Origin: Pseudomonadales bacterium
Lineage (GTDB): Bacteria > Pseudomonadota > Gammaproteobacteria > Pseudomonadales > Pseudohongiellaceae
Direction: 5' to 3'
NCBI GenBank assembly: GCA_012103535.1
Contig: WLWQ01000002.1
Coordinates: 248,001 to 312,000 of the forward strand
Length of the DNA: 64,000 nucleotides
Below, one piece after another: positions 10,135-18,945 of this stretch. The position numbers and the translations under genes are program-made. Each line of letters opens with the position of its first letter. The stretch's first letter is position 1. The notes below the pieces were generated by a model. The model worked only from the letters and a program-made list of their open reading frames with translations. It did no database searches and was not told where the DNA came from.

Positions 10135-10274
10135 TGAGTAAACATCAACCCCTTAATAGTGGCTATCAGAGCGAATCCCTGAGATCGCGGTATTATCCTC
10201 GAACTGATAAATGATAGCGAGTATCTGCTTGGAATCCCCCGGTTTTAGTCCTTCTTTAGCAGCCATGAGACGTG

Positions 10275-10280
10275 TATACT
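10275..10280 (+). promoter_or_regulatory. Candidate -10 upstream of the rhodanese-secB genes
   Basis: TATACT preceded by GTG (GTGTATACTGCTCGCC), about 100 bases before the rhodanese ATG, in the 245-base divergent gap between gpmI and the rhodanese gene. No clear -35 at 16-18 bases. Nothing else recognisable was seen in this gap. Confidence 0.4.
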
Positions 10281-10379
10281 GCTCGCCTTTTTAAGGGACG
10301 GCGGAGATTGAATATGCTGATCGCTGCCCCAATAACTCAGCTACGACTTAACGAAAAGTAGCCACATCAGTATTCGCTA

Positions 10380-10796
10380 ATGGCTCAATTTGTAGAATTT
10401 ATTGGTAATAATTTGGTGCTCGCAGTCATGTGGGTGGTCACTTTGGGCGCCATCATCATGTACCACCAGAGAACCGGTGCCAGCAGCGTCGGTCCACATA
10501 AAGCAGTAGCATTAATTAACCGTCAGGATGCAGTCGTAGTCGATGTGCGAGAGAAGAAAGAATTCGACACTGGACACATTGTTGATGCGATTAATATTCC
10601 ATTAGCGAAATTGAAACAGCGCATTACTGAACTGCAGAAGCATAAAGAAAAACCTATTGTGGTCGTCTGTAAACTCGGCCAACAATCAGGTGATGCTGCT
10701 AAGACTTTGCAAGAAGCAGGACATGAAGAAGTCGTCAAATTATCTGGTGGGCTCACCGAGTGGAAGGCGCAATCACTTCCCTTAGTGCAAAAGTAG
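10380..10796 (+). CDS. yibN: Membrane-anchored rhodanese-like protein (YibN type)
   Basis: 138 residues: one N-terminal transmembrane helix at about 10-28 (NNLVLAVMWVVTLGAIIMY), then a single rhodanese domain with VVDVREKKEFDTGHI. The active-site loop is CKLGQQSG, with the cysteine that would carry persulfide. YibN-like proteins lie beside secB in many gammaproteobacteria, and their in vivo substrate is unsettled. In enterics a glutaredoxin gene (grxC) lies between yibN and secB; here only 55 bases separate them and grxC is missing. Confidence 0.87.
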   Translation: MAQFVEFIGNNLVLAVMWVVTLGAIIMYHQRTGASSVGPHKAVALINRQDAVVVDVREKKEFDTGHIVDAINIPLAKLKQRITELQKHKEKPIVVVCKLGQQSGDAAKTLQEAGHEEVVKLSGGLTEWKAQSLPLVQK

Positions 10797-10851
10797 CTGC
10801 AGGTAAAAAGTTAAAAACGAATTTTTGAATTAGGAATCGATAGGAATCACC

Positions 10852-11403
10852 ATGGCTGAAGACGAAAATAATCCACAACCGGCTGTCGCCCCTGAAGGTG
10901 CGCAAGCAGCACAGGGCCCACAATTCGGACTACAACGAATTTATCTGAAGGACTCTTCATTTGAGTCGCCGCGCAGCCCGGCAGTGTTTCAATCCCAGTG
11001 GTCGCCTAAGATCAATTTCGACATCAAGACCCGCAGCAACAAGGTTCAGGATGGTCTCTTTGAGGTTGTATTAGTACTAACGGCAGAAGCAGTGTTGGAA
11101 GAGGAAACTGCATTTCTGGTTGAAGTACACCAGGCGGGTATTTTCGGGGCAAAGGATTTCGATGATGCGCAGCTTGAACAATTGCTTGCCACTGTCTGCC
11201 CAAATATCTTGTTTCCCTATGCGCGAGAAGCAATCGATGCATTGGTCGTGAAAGGCAGTTTCCCGGCGCTAATGCTATCGCCAATTAACTTCGAAGCGCT
11301 CTATCAACAGCAAAAACAGGCTGCGGCAAAGCCGCAAAGCGCTGGAAATGGCAATGGCGCTGGCGCGGAAAGCCCCGAAACTCCGGCGCCAGAAAGCGAA
11401 TAA
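10852..11403 (+). CDS. secB: Protein-export chaperone SecB
   Basis: Tetrameric cytoplasmic chaperone that holds preproteins unfolded and passes them to SecA. The conserved core runs from QRIYLKDSSFESPRSPAVF through CPNILFPYAREAIDALVVKGSFPALMLSPINFEALY (split here by function, not by gap). An N-terminal 25-residue acidic/Ala-rich extension and a C-terminal Ala/Gly/Pro tail flank it. 183 residues is longer than the enteric form (about 155) because of these tails. The only other export gene cluster in the window is tatABC at 47-48.6 kb. Confidence 0.96.
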   Translation: MAEDENNPQPAVAPEGAQAAQGPQFGLQRIYLKDSSFESPRSPAVFQSQWSPKINFDIKTRSNKVQDGLFEVVLVLTAEAVLEEETAFLVEVHQAGIFGAKDFDDAQLEQLLATVCPNILFPYAREAIDALVVKGSFPALMLSPINFEALYQQQKQAAAKPQSAGNGNGAGAESPETPAPESE

Positions 11404-11416
11404 CTTCACTATTCCT

Positions 11417-11881
11417 TTATAGTCCCTCGACGAAGCCTAGCTGACGCCAGGCTTCGTAAACGATAACTGCCGCGGAATTCGAAAGGTTCAGGCTGCGGCT
11501 GTCAGGGAGCATCGGTATTCGCAGCACCTTATCCTGGCCGATGTCTTCCCTTATTGAGTCAGGCAATCCGCGAGTTTCAGGCCCGAATACCACGAAATCG
11601 TCATCTCTATACTCGACAGAGTGGTAGGCCTTGTCGCCTTTAGTGCTTATTCCGAAAATCCTGCTGTTTTCGTGGGAATTTTTGAATTCTTCCCAGCTTT
11701 CATAAGTAAATATGCCTGCATACTCATGGTAATCCAGCCCTGCACGGCGCATTTTCTTGTCGTCCAGGTCAAATCCGAAGGGTTTTATCAGATGTAGCTG
11801 TGAACCCGTATTTGCGGCTAAACGGATAATATTTCCCGTATTTGGAGGTATTTCTGGCTCAAAAAGGACGATTCTGATCAA
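11417..11881 (-). CDS. trmL: tRNA (cytidine(34)-2'-O)-methyltransferase TrmL
   Basis: SPOUT-family methyltransferase modifying the wobble base of tRNA-Leu isoacceptors. Family hallmarks: VLFEPEIPPNTGNIIRLAANTG at the N-terminus and the knotted C-terminal SAM site (VFGPETRGLP, IPMLPDSRSLNLSNSAAV). 154 residues, normal. The start is a TTG: an in-frame TAA lies two codons upstream (11885-11887) and no ATG or GTG fits, so the first residues MIRIVLFEPE come from TTG. It converges on secB with 13 bases between stops. Confidence 0.95.
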   Translation of the reverse strand: MIRIVLFEPEIPPNTGNIIRLAANTGSQLHLIKPFGFDLDDKKMRRAGLDYHEYAGIFTYESWEEFKNSHENSRIFGISTKGDKAYHSVEYRDDDFVVFGPETRGLPDSIREDIGQDKVLRIPMLPDSRSLNLSNSAAVIVYEAWRQLGFVEGL

Positions 11882-12234
11882 AATTTAGGCACCATTGAGT
11901 CATTTATATGAACGCTGTTCATTTAAACGCCTGAAAAAAACTTGAATAGGATCAGCATTATTACCCCGATTTCTTCCCGCCTTCGACCCGCCAATTTTTG
12001 CCACCCACTAAATCCCTGTTATGGCCAAACCATACTATCCCTAGTTTATCCTGATGCTTGATCATTTTTGTTTTAGAATTTAGGGGATTAAACGATATTC
12101 CTTAAGGGCTTTTCCAAAGTCTCGCGCACCGCTGTGCGCGCGACGCAGTTTCGGTCCCTTCGAAGAAATGGACAAATCGAATTCTGACTGAGATAAGTGG
12201 CAACAGCAATACCGGAAAAAGAGAACGAGCGATA
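11882..12234 (+). promoter_or_regulatory. 353-base leader region of the MSHA pilus operon
   Basis: No gene seen. A candidate -10 TAGAAT at 12074-12079 has a poor -35 (CTGATG) 17 bases upstream. Downstream, 12123-12140 forms a GC-rich hairpin (CGCGCAC, loop CGCT, GTGCGCG) in what would be the leader. A mshH (csrD-like) gene, present upstream in vibrios, is not here. Confidence 0.4.
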
Positions 12235-13224
12235 ATGCAATTTTTTACGAAAAAAGCAAAGTCGAAAGGCCGCGTGGGTTTGAGTGTGAACTCCGACCGG
12301 CTCGCGTTCGTGCACATGGAAGTAAAAGATGGCATTCCCCATCTATTAAATTGTGAACGCATAGATTTGGAATCAGAAAAAGAAGCAGGCCCTGCTCTTA
12401 ATAAGCTGGTTAAAGAATTGGAACTGGAGGGCACGCAATGCAGTTACGTGCTCAACCCTAAAGATTACAACCTGCATTTGGTGGAAGCACCAAATGTTGA
12501 AGCAGAAGAATTGCGCCAGGCAGTGCGCTGGAAAATTAAAGATTTACTCGACATGAAAATCGAAGACGCAGCCATCGATGTGTTTCAGGTACCTGAAGAT
12601 GCGTACCGTGGCAGAGAAATGGTTTATGTCGTAGCAGCGTTGAATTCCAAGATTCAGAATATCGTGAAGTTGATCACCGACTCAGGTCTAGAGCTCGCCG
12701 TAATCGATATTCCTGAATTGGTAATGAAGAACATCGCAACGCGTTTCATCGATGACGACAACGGTGTCGCGTTTATGGACCTGCGCAAGACCGGCAGCAC
12801 GATGAACATCAGTCGCAATGGTGATCTGTATTTGACCAGACGTATCAATACTCAGATCGATCCAGATGTTATGCAGTCGAGCGAATGGAACGATTTGAAA
12901 GATCGGCTTATTTTAGAGATTCAGCGGTCTCTGGATTACTACGAGAGTCAAATGGGGAAAGGACAGATTACAAAAATAGTGATTTCTCAACGTCAACATG
13001 ATTCCCAGGCGATGGTCGAGTCATTGGACCAAATGTTAGCGGCAAAAGTGAGTGTGTTTAATTTCGAAGATGCGATCGAGTTTGATACGGAAGTGAGCTC
13101 GGAAGATTTACAAATTTGTATGGCACCGATTGGGGCTTGTTTGCGTGGCGCGAAGAAGCCTGAAACTGTAGCAGATCCGGAGCCAACAGAACCACCTGAA
13201 GACACAGAACAGGAAGCAGCCTGA
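12235..13224 (+). CDS. mshI: MSHA biogenesis protein MshI (PilM-like actin fold)
   Basis: Cytoplasmic actin-like protein of the MSHA pilus inner-membrane complex, analogous to PilM of type IVa pili. N-terminal GRVGLSVNSDRLAFVHME resembles the phosphate-1 loop; FMDLRKTGSTMNISRNGDLY resembles the second nucleotide segment; and IQRSLDYYESQMGKGQI is the typical PilM/MshI helix. 329 residues. The C-terminus is acidic and Pro-rich. Its TGA overlaps the next ATG by one base. First gene of the locus; the ATG has GAGAACGAG about 8 bases upstream. Confidence 0.88.
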   Translation: MQFFTKKAKSKGRVGLSVNSDRLAFVHMEVKDGIPHLLNCERIDLESEKEAGPALNKLVKELELEGTQCSYVLNPKDYNLHLVEAPNVEAEELRQAVRWKIKDLLDMKIEDAAIDVFQVPEDAYRGREMVYVVAALNSKIQNIVKLITDSGLELAVIDIPELVMKNIATRFIDDDNGVAFMDLRKTGSTMNISRNGDLYLTRRINTQIDPDVMQSSEWNDLKDRLILEIQRSLDYYESQMGKGQITKIVISQRQHDSQAMVESLDQMLAAKVSVFNFEDAIEFDTEVSSEDLQICMAPIGACLRGAKKPETVADPEPTEPPEDTEQEAA

Positions 13225-13820
13225 TGCAGCAGCAAATAAATCTTTATTTGCCAGAGTTTAAGGTCAAGAAAGACCTGTTAACTCCGTTGCTAATGGGTCA
13301 GATATTAGGCGGATTATTGGCTGTCTGTGTACTCGTGTCAGCCTGGGACTTGTTTACGCGTTGGAGATTAAATAGTGAGTTGGCCGAACTGCAGGAAGTA
13401 TTAGTTGAAGAAACTCAAAGAACAGATCAGCTAGACGAACAGCTCGCGCTGCGATCCCAGAATACTGCTCTGACTAACCGCTTGGAGCAAGCGGAGGCCA
13501 GATTGGACGCTAGTAGACAAATTCGGAGATTCTTAAGTGACACAACCTTAGGCAACGTAGAAGGTTTTTCTGAATATTTTAAGGATCTATCGCGGGCCGC
13601 AATTGATGGATTGAGCCTTTCTGAATTTTCATTCGCGAATGGTGGTGCGGAAGTGCTACTCGCTGGACAGGTTGTTGATTCAGCGATGGTGCCAAGGTAT
13701 GTAGATAATATTGAGGCAGGCCAAAGTCCACTGCGCGACCGTCATTTAAGTCTGTCTATAACCCGATTTGAAATTGAAGATCAGTTTTTTTCATTTGTAT
13801 TGAGTTCTTCCAATGAATGA
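13224..13820 (+). CDS. PilN-like MSHA biogenesis protein (second MshI-type gene)
   Basis: 198 residues, bitopic: short cytoplasmic MQQQINLYLPEFK (the QINLYxPEF motif binds the PilM-like partner), one membrane helix about residues 26-48 (MGQILGGLLAVCVLVSAWDLF), then a coiled coil about 50-100 and a small periplasmic ferredoxin-like domain. This matches PilN/GspL-C-type proteins; in MSHA loci it is often called MshI2. Start overlaps the preceding stop (TGATG), and its end overlaps mshJ by 8 bases. Confidence 0.85.
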   Translation: MQQQINLYLPEFKVKKDLLTPLLMGQILGGLLAVCVLVSAWDLFTRWRLNSELAELQEVLVEETQRTDQLDEQLALRSQNTALTNRLEQAEARLDASRQIRRFLSDTTLGNVEGFSEYFKDLSRAAIDGLSLSEFSFANGGAEVLLAGQVVDSAMVPRYVDNIEAGQSPLRDRHLSLSITRFEIEDQFFSFVLSSSNE

Positions 13821-14532
13821 AAGATTGCAACAGCTAATGAATCAAGTTGCGAAGAGCATCGAAGCTCGAACGCAATCAGAGAAAATTCTCGTTATGGGAA
13901 TTTTGATAGCTGGTTTGGGAATGTTGTTTCTATCTCTGGTTTCCGACCCTTTAAATGCTGATATCGATAGAGCCAGTAGCCAGATCGATAGTGTGGAGAG
14001 GCAGATCCAAGCTCAGCAATCTGCATACGCCGCGATGGAAGCGCAGAGTCTGGAAGATCCAAACAAGTTTGCGAATGATCGCCTCGCTGTAATTGCTCGT
14101 GAACAAAATGTATTGGATCAGGAAATCGCGAACTTGGCAGGTGACTTAGTAACACCAAATCAGATGACCAGCATATTGACCAGAGTTTTAGAACGACAAC
14201 CCGGATTGGAATTAGTGGGTATCCAGAACCACAATGCGGTCCCACTGCGACAAGGTACTTCCAACGCCAACGAAATTTTGGCAGAAACTGGAACACTCAA
14301 TTTCGATGATGTTAACGAGAGTGAAGTATCAGGTCAGGTGTACGAGCATGGCATGACTATTCAATTTCAAGGTGACTTTTTTAGTACTTTAAAGTATTTG
14401 AGATTTCTCGAAGAAGTTACCGGAAGCTTTTTTTGGGACTCAGTCACATTTACCCAAATTGATTGGCCAAATGCCCATATATCTTTGGAGATTCATACTA
14501 TAAGTGCAGATCAGGGGTTTATTGGTGCTTAG
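13813..14532 (+). CDS. mshJ: MSHA biogenesis protein MshJ (PilO/GspM-like)
   Basis: 239 residues with one membrane helix about 24-42 (ILVMGILIAGLGMLFLSLV), a coiled coil about 48-115, then a periplasmic domain with the PilO-like strand pattern (EHGMTIQFQGDFFSTLKYLRFLEE). It would pair with the PilN-like protein before it to form the periplasmic alignment complex. Overlaps its upstream neighbour by 8 bases and mshK by 8 bases, so the mshI-K block is a tightly coupled operon. Confidence 0.86.
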   Translation: MNERLQQLMNQVAKSIEARTQSEKILVMGILIAGLGMLFLSLVSDPLNADIDRASSQIDSVERQIQAQQSAYAAMEAQSLEDPNKFANDRLAVIAREQNVLDQEIANLAGDLVTPNQMTSILTRVLERQPGLELVGIQNHNAVPLRQGTSNANEILAETGTLNFDDVNESEVSGQVYEHGMTIQFQGDFFSTLKYLRFLEEVTGSFFWDSVTFTQIDWPNAHISLEIHTISADQGFIGA

Positions 14533-14902
14533 ATTTAGCCTGCTAATAATGCTCACTATAAGTCCAATTAACTTTGCCTTAGCAGATTTAATTGATGGTG
14601 AAGAACTCATCGATCCTACCAGACCAATTTTTGTTACTGGTGATGGTGGCGGTGACTTGGGTGACATAGCAGCGATGATTCGAGACGTCATTCCGGCGAG
14701 CTACGAGTTATCTTTTGTGCGTGCAAGTGAATCTTCACCTATGGCAGTTATAAATGAGCAAAGAGTAACAATTGGCGACGTAATTGGCGGAGCTACTGTT
14801 GTCTCAATTGACAGGGATGGTGTGGTTTTGTCAGTCAACGAACAAGAAAGACGAATTAGCCTATTTGGCTCTAATGTTAAAACCCCGGTGGGAGATCAAT
14901 AG
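14525..14902 (+). CDS. mshK: MSHA biogenesis protein MshK (periplasmic, PilP-like role)
   Basis: Small exported protein (about 125 residues) with a signal peptide LLIMLTISPINFALA and the motif LIDPTRP shared with MshK and GspC/PilP-type linkers. A C-terminal beta domain follows (VINEQRVTIGDVIGGATVVSI, then V-V-L-S-V-N-E-Q-E-R-R-I-S-L), typical of proteins connecting the inner-membrane complex to the secretin. The frame is open from a GTG at 14504, but the GTG at 14525 is chosen because AGGGG lies seven bases before it. It overlaps the end of mshJ by 8 bases. Confidence 0.82.
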   Translation: MLRFSLLIMLTISPINFALADLIDGEELIDPTRPIFVTGDGGGDLGDIAAMIRDVIPASYELSFVRASESSPMAVINEQRVTIGDVIGGATVVSIDRDGVVLSVNEQERRISLFGSNVKTPVGDQ

Positions 14903-14914
14903 ATCGCGAGAATT

Positions 14915-16834
14915 ATGATGAATAGAAAATTCATGCAGATCGGATCAGAACCTAATAGCAGAGTTATCACTCTACTTGCGTGTGTTCTCTTAATTGCGGG
15001 TTGTGCAACTCGTCCAGCCACTGTGCCTGATACGGAGATATTGGCAGACATTCAAAGCACATTTGAAGAAGCCGTAGCCGCAACAGTAGAACCTGAAGAA
15101 GAACTTTCTGAACAAGATAGTGATCTACTAGGTGAGCTTATTCCTTCACTTTCATTAAACGAAGAACTGTTAACACCAATTGAAGATCGATTTTCAGTCA
15201 CCTCCACTCCAAACCAATCTGCAGATATATTCTTCAATAGCCTCGTTGCTGGAACAGACTACGGGGTAGCGATAAGTGAGGATGTAGAAGTAGCAATAAA
15301 CATTAGCTTGCCAAATGTCACTATTGAAGAGGCTATGGATACAATTGCAGAAATATACAATTTAGATATTACTCGCCGAGGAAACATTTTTACTATTCGC
15401 CCCGGAGGATTAAGAACCCGTCAGTGGACTATCGACTATTTAAACGTGCAACGCCAGGGTACTTCCAGTGTGCAAGTTACTGCAAACTCCAACCAACAAG
15501 GTGGTCAAGGTGGTGGCGGCGGATTCGGTGGAGGATTTGGTGGTTCAAGTCGCAGTGGTAATCCGCTGAATAATTTATCAAATAGCATCGGTTCATTAGG
15601 GGGTGGAGGCCTGGGCGGAGGCCTGGGAGGAGGCCTTGGAGGAGGTCTTGGAGGAGCAGGAGGTGCGGGTGGAATGATCCAAACTTCAACCAGCACAGAC
15701 TTCTGGTCAGATTTAGAAACGGCGATTTCGAATTTAATCGGCTATGAATCGCAAGCATCTTCTTCTTCTAGTTCCGGGGGTGGAATTGGTGGACTTTTGG
15801 GTGGCGGAATTGGGGGCGGTGCCCGCAATCAATCGACAGTTACAGAAGAAGGCAAGAGTGTCTTGGTTCAACCACTCACCGGAATTGTAATCGTAACGGC
15901 CTTTCCCCATGAACTCGAACGCATTGATGATTTTATAACTGCAGCCCAAGAATCTCTTCGCAGAGAAGTCATTATTCAAGTGCAATTTTTGGAAGTAATT
16001 TTGAATAAAGGGCATCAGTATGCACTCGACTTTAATACCTTTGGTAGTCAAGCAAATAATCCGGTTACTGGTTCGGGAGAATTTCTAGGAGACAGTGATG
16101 GATTGTTAGGCAGCAACAATGACTTCGCAGCTAGTATCAGAGAAGGAAACATTGGTATTGCAGGTATTGGAAATCCTTTGCAATTAAACACTAATTTCAG
16201 TGATTTTCAGGCAGTGTTCAATCTATTGCAGACCAGGGGCACAACTCAAATTGTTTCCAGCACTCAAATTCGAGCGCTTAATAACCAGAAAGCAATCTTT
16301 CAGGATGGGGTTCAAGAATTCTTCCAGACACAAGCAGACACCACCACTGTTGCAGCCGGGAATAACACTACAACCAACGCAAACAATAATTTGGAACAAT
16401 TTTTCTCTGGCATTTCAATGGATATAACTCCACAAATTAGTGCAAATGGTGAGATTACTCTTCACGTCCACCCAACTGTGAGTGCTGTAGAAGAACAATC
16501 AAAGAATATTGGGGGGCAAATAGTGCCTTTAGCCCAGACTTCTACGAAAGAAATGGATAGTGTAATTAAGGCCGAGCACGGCAGAATCGTTGTACTGGGT
16601 GGATTAACATTTGAGCGTAATGTTAATGACATAGCTGGAATCCCTGGTGTCAGCAACATCCCTGTTGTCGGTGATGCGTTGGAACAAACGCAGACTCAGA
16701 GTGTGCAAAGTGAGTTCATCATTCTCTTGAAACCAATCATTGCTAATGCTGAAGGCGATAGAGAATTACTAAATGAAAGTAGTGAGAGATTTAGAGATAT
16801 TAATCGTGCGATAGATCCATTCGCAAATTACTAA
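14915..16834 (+). CDS. mshL: MSHA secretin MshL
   Basis: Outer-membrane secretin through which the MSHA pilus is extruded. It starts with a lipoprotein signal (lipobox LIAGC at about residues 27-31), then an N-terminal STN/N0-type domain about 120-175 (SLPNVTIEEAMDTIAEIY). A very glycine-rich stretch runs about 190-300 with repeated GLGGG, and the secretin core covers about 345-625. The core ends in the family signature VVLGGLTFERNVNDIAGIPG and VQSEFIILLKPII. 639 residues; the family is about 550-580, and the excess is the Gly-rich insert. Twelve bases after mshK. Confidence 0.93.
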   Translation: MMNRKFMQIGSEPNSRVITLLACVLLIAGCATRPATVPDTEILADIQSTFEEAVAATVEPEEELSEQDSDLLGELIPSLSLNEELLTPIEDRFSVTSTPNQSADIFFNSLVAGTDYGVAISEDVEVAINISLPNVTIEEAMDTIAEIYNLDITRRGNIFTIRPGGLRTRQWTIDYLNVQRQGTSSVQVTANSNQQGGQGGGGGFGGGFGGSSRSGNPLNNLSNSIGSLGGGGLGGGLGGGLGGGLGGAGGAGGMIQTSTSTDFWSDLETAISNLIGYESQASSSSSSGGGIGGLLGGGIGGGARNQSTVTEEGKSVLVQPLTGIVIVTAFPHELERIDDFITAAQESLRREVIIQVQFLEVILNKGHQYALDFNTFGSQANNPVTGSGEFLGDSDGLLGSNNDFAASIREGNIGIAGIGNPLQLNTNFSDFQAVFNLLQTRGTTQIVSSTQIRALNNQKAIFQDGVQEFFQTQADTTTVAAGNNTTTNANNNLEQFFSGISMDITPQISANGEITLHVHPTVSAVEEQSKNIGGQIVPLAQTSTKEMDSVIKAEHGRIVVLGGLTFERNVNDIAGIPGVSNIPVVGDALEQTQTQSVQSEFIILLKPIIANAEGDRELLNESSERFRDINRAIDPFANY

Positions 16835-16853
16835 TGCAGGTAGAAGTTTAGTC

Positions 16854-17768
16854 ATGTATTTACAACATTTTGGTCTTAGAGAACTACCATTCTCACTAAC
16901 ACCAAATACTCAGTTCTTCTTAAATATGGCGAGTTACCATAAGGCCTATAACATGCTTATGGTGTCGCTTGCGAATGCGGAAGGTTTTATAAAAATTGTT
17001 GGTGAAGTAGGCACTAGTAAAACGATGCTTTGTCGCAAAGTACTCAATACGCTTGAAGAAGACAAAGAAAACTATGTAACAGCTTACATACCAAATCCAG
17101 TGTTAAGTCCTAAAGGCTTGTTTTTGGCTTTTGCAGAAGAATTAAACATCGAGATCGACCAGGACGTGGGCCATCACCGACTACTGAAAGCTATTACCGA
17201 AAAACTTGTAGAGTTTTCTGCGGCAAACAAACAAGTTGTTCTATTTATAGACGAAGCCCATGCCATGCCTGAGCAGACGCTTGAAGCATTGCGCTTGTTA
17301 ACCAATATAGAAACTGAACAGGTAAAACTTTTTCAAGTAGTACTCTTTGCGCAACCTGAATTGGACATTTCCCTGAGCCAACCTTCACTTAGGCAGCTAA
17401 GACAGAGAATAACGTTCTCTTTTGAGATTGAGGCATTAGATAGGGAAGGAGTAGAACGCTATGTCGTTCACAGGCTCGCAACTGCTGGCTACAATGGCCC
17501 ATTCCTATTTTCAAAGAGAGCTCTAGATTTCTTATTTCGAGCCAGTGAAGGAATTCCCAGAGTAATAAATATTCTCTGCCATAAAGCTTTAATGGTGGTC
17601 TTTGGTAAAGGTGAGCGCTCTGTACAGGTTGATCACATTAGAGATGCTGCAGATGATACCGAAGGCGTGGTGCTACCCAGTTTTAACTACCGACCAGCGT
17701 TAATAGCTATCGGTGGAATTGCAGTAGGAGCTGCGGTGGTCTTTTATTTAGGAGTATTGAACTTATGA
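16854..17768 (+). CDS. mshM: MSHA biogenesis ATPase MshM (ExeA-like AAA)
   Basis: ExeA/GspA-type AAA ATPase thought to help secretin insertion across peptidoglycan. It opens with MYLQHFGLRELPFSLTPNT, the classic family start (Y..FGL...PF...P). Walker A region is GEVGTSKTM at about residues 50-58, Walker B is VVLFIDEAHAM at about 126-136, and a sensor-like helix is SEGIPRVINILCHKALM. A C-terminal membrane helix is at about 282-302. In Walker A the glycine before the lysine is serine (GTSKT instead of GTGKT). 304 residues; overlaps mshN by 4 bases (ATGA). Confidence 0.92.
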   Translation: MYLQHFGLRELPFSLTPNTQFFLNMASYHKAYNMLMVSLANAEGFIKIVGEVGTSKTMLCRKVLNTLEEDKENYVTAYIPNPVLSPKGLFLAFAEELNIEIDQDVGHHRLLKAITEKLVEFSAANKQVVLFIDEAHAMPEQTLEALRLLTNIETEQVKLFQVVLFAQPELDISLSQPSLRQLRQRITFSFEIEALDREGVERYVVHRLATAGYNGPFLFSKRALDFLFRASEGIPRVINILCHKALMVVFGKGERSVQVDHIRDAADDTEGVVLPSFNYRPALIAIGGIAVGAAVVFYLGVLNL

Positions 17769-18940
17769 GTCTTGTGAATGACATGCTGAGAGATTTAGAT
17801 CAGCGTCGCAAGGACTCAGAGCCTTCAAGCGCGCCGATCAAACTTACTCCTGCGAATGAAATTCCATCTCCACCCACTAAAAATCGGTGGTTGTTTACGA
17901 CAATTGCGCTGGTCATTGTGGCGGCGGGACTTATTTATGTATGGTTTGATGCCAATTCGAATCGAGGCCAACAGACTCTAAACATTCGTCCTGAAGTCGC
18001 ACAAAATGATAGAGCCATAGAAAATAACGATACCATTCCTCCTCCGGTAATCGAATCGGAGCAGCAACCGCAGTCCGAACTGGAAGAAATTGAAGCGCCT
18101 TTAACTTCAGAAGTAGTAGTTGAGAATACCGAATCTCAAGTTGTTGAATCTGAAACTCGCGGGGAAGAGTCACCTACTGTTCAATACTTTGAGGAAGCCG
18201 AAGCGCCAACCCAAATTGCCGAGCAAGCACTTTCTGAAAGTACTCAAGAAACTGATGAATCATTGCAAAATGAAATTCAACAATCAGAAGGGCTTTCTGA
18301 ACAGGTAATTGTGGATGTCATTAATGTCGAGCCAGAAGAGCCAGTGAAAGACGTCGCAGAATTAAGTGCTGAAGAAAGAGATACGATTGCGGTCCAGGAT
18401 GCACTACAGCTTATTGCAGATAATAGAGTAGTCGATGCCTATGCTCATCTTGAGCAACATGTACTAAATAATCGTTACGCGCACCAGTCACGTGAAACCT
18501 ATGCGAAACTACTAATGAGCCAGGGCGAATTAAGTGCGGCATTAGCACTAGTAGATTCAGGTTTAGAATTAGCCCCCAATCACTCTGGCTACAAGAAGGT
18601 AAAAGCTAGAATTTTAGTGAGCGTCGGACAAATTTCAGAGGCAGTTGAACTGCTTCTAACTAGAGCACCGGAAGTCGCCGTCGATCCTGAATACCATGAT
18701 TTATTAGCAACTTCACAATTGTTAAGCAGCGATTTCGCCGGCGCTCTTGTGAGCTATACGACTCTGGTGCAACACGACCAGAATGAAGGCAAATATTGGT
18801 ACGGATTTGCTGCTTCACAAGATTCACTGGGAAATACCAATGCGGCAGCACAGGCATATTCTCAGGCCATGCAATACGCAAATTTAAGCGCTAATTTGCG
18901 CCGCCGAAGCCAGGAAAGGCTATCAGTTCTTAGCCAATAA
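17765..18940 (+). CDS. mshN: MSHA biogenesis protein MshN (TPR, bitopic)
   Basis: 391 residues: cytoplasmic MSLVNDMLRDLDQRRKD (a conserved MshN/GspB start), one membrane helix about 43-61 (WLFTTIALVIVAAGLIYVW), a long acidic Glu/Gln/Pro-rich periplasmic linker about 65-205, then a TPR domain about 210-390 (AYAHLEQHVLNNRYAHQSRE onward). MshN pairs with MshM, like ExeB/GspB with ExeA. Translationally coupled to mshM; mshE follows 5 bases later. The linker is rich in EEIEAP/SEQ-type low complexity. Confidence 0.88.
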   Translation: MSLVNDMLRDLDQRRKDSEPSSAPIKLTPANEIPSPPTKNRWLFTTIALVIVAAGLIYVWFDANSNRGQQTLNIRPEVAQNDRAIENNDTIPPPVIESEQQPQSELEEIEAPLTSEVVVENTESQVVESETRGEESPTVQYFEEAEAPTQIAEQALSESTQETDESLQNEIQQSEGLSEQVIVDVINVEPEEPVKDVAELSAEERDTIAVQDALQLIADNRVVDAYAHLEQHVLNNRYAHQSRETYAKLLMSQGELSAALALVDSGLELAPNHSGYKKVKARILVSVGQISEAVELLLTRAPEVAVDPEYHDLLATSQLLSSDFAGALVSYTTLVQHDQNEGKYWYGFAASQDSLGNTNAAAQAYSQAMQYANLSANLRRRSQERLSVLSQ

Positions 18941-18945
18941 CAGTT

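Noticed and set aside
12123..12140. Hairpin before mshI as an intrinsic terminator
   Set aside because: The stem is short (7 bp) and no U-run follows; it is described as a leader structure only.
15505..15696. Minus-strand proline-rich frame in mshL
   Set aside because: It is the reverse strand of the glycine-rich GGN codons of mshL, with no support as a gene.
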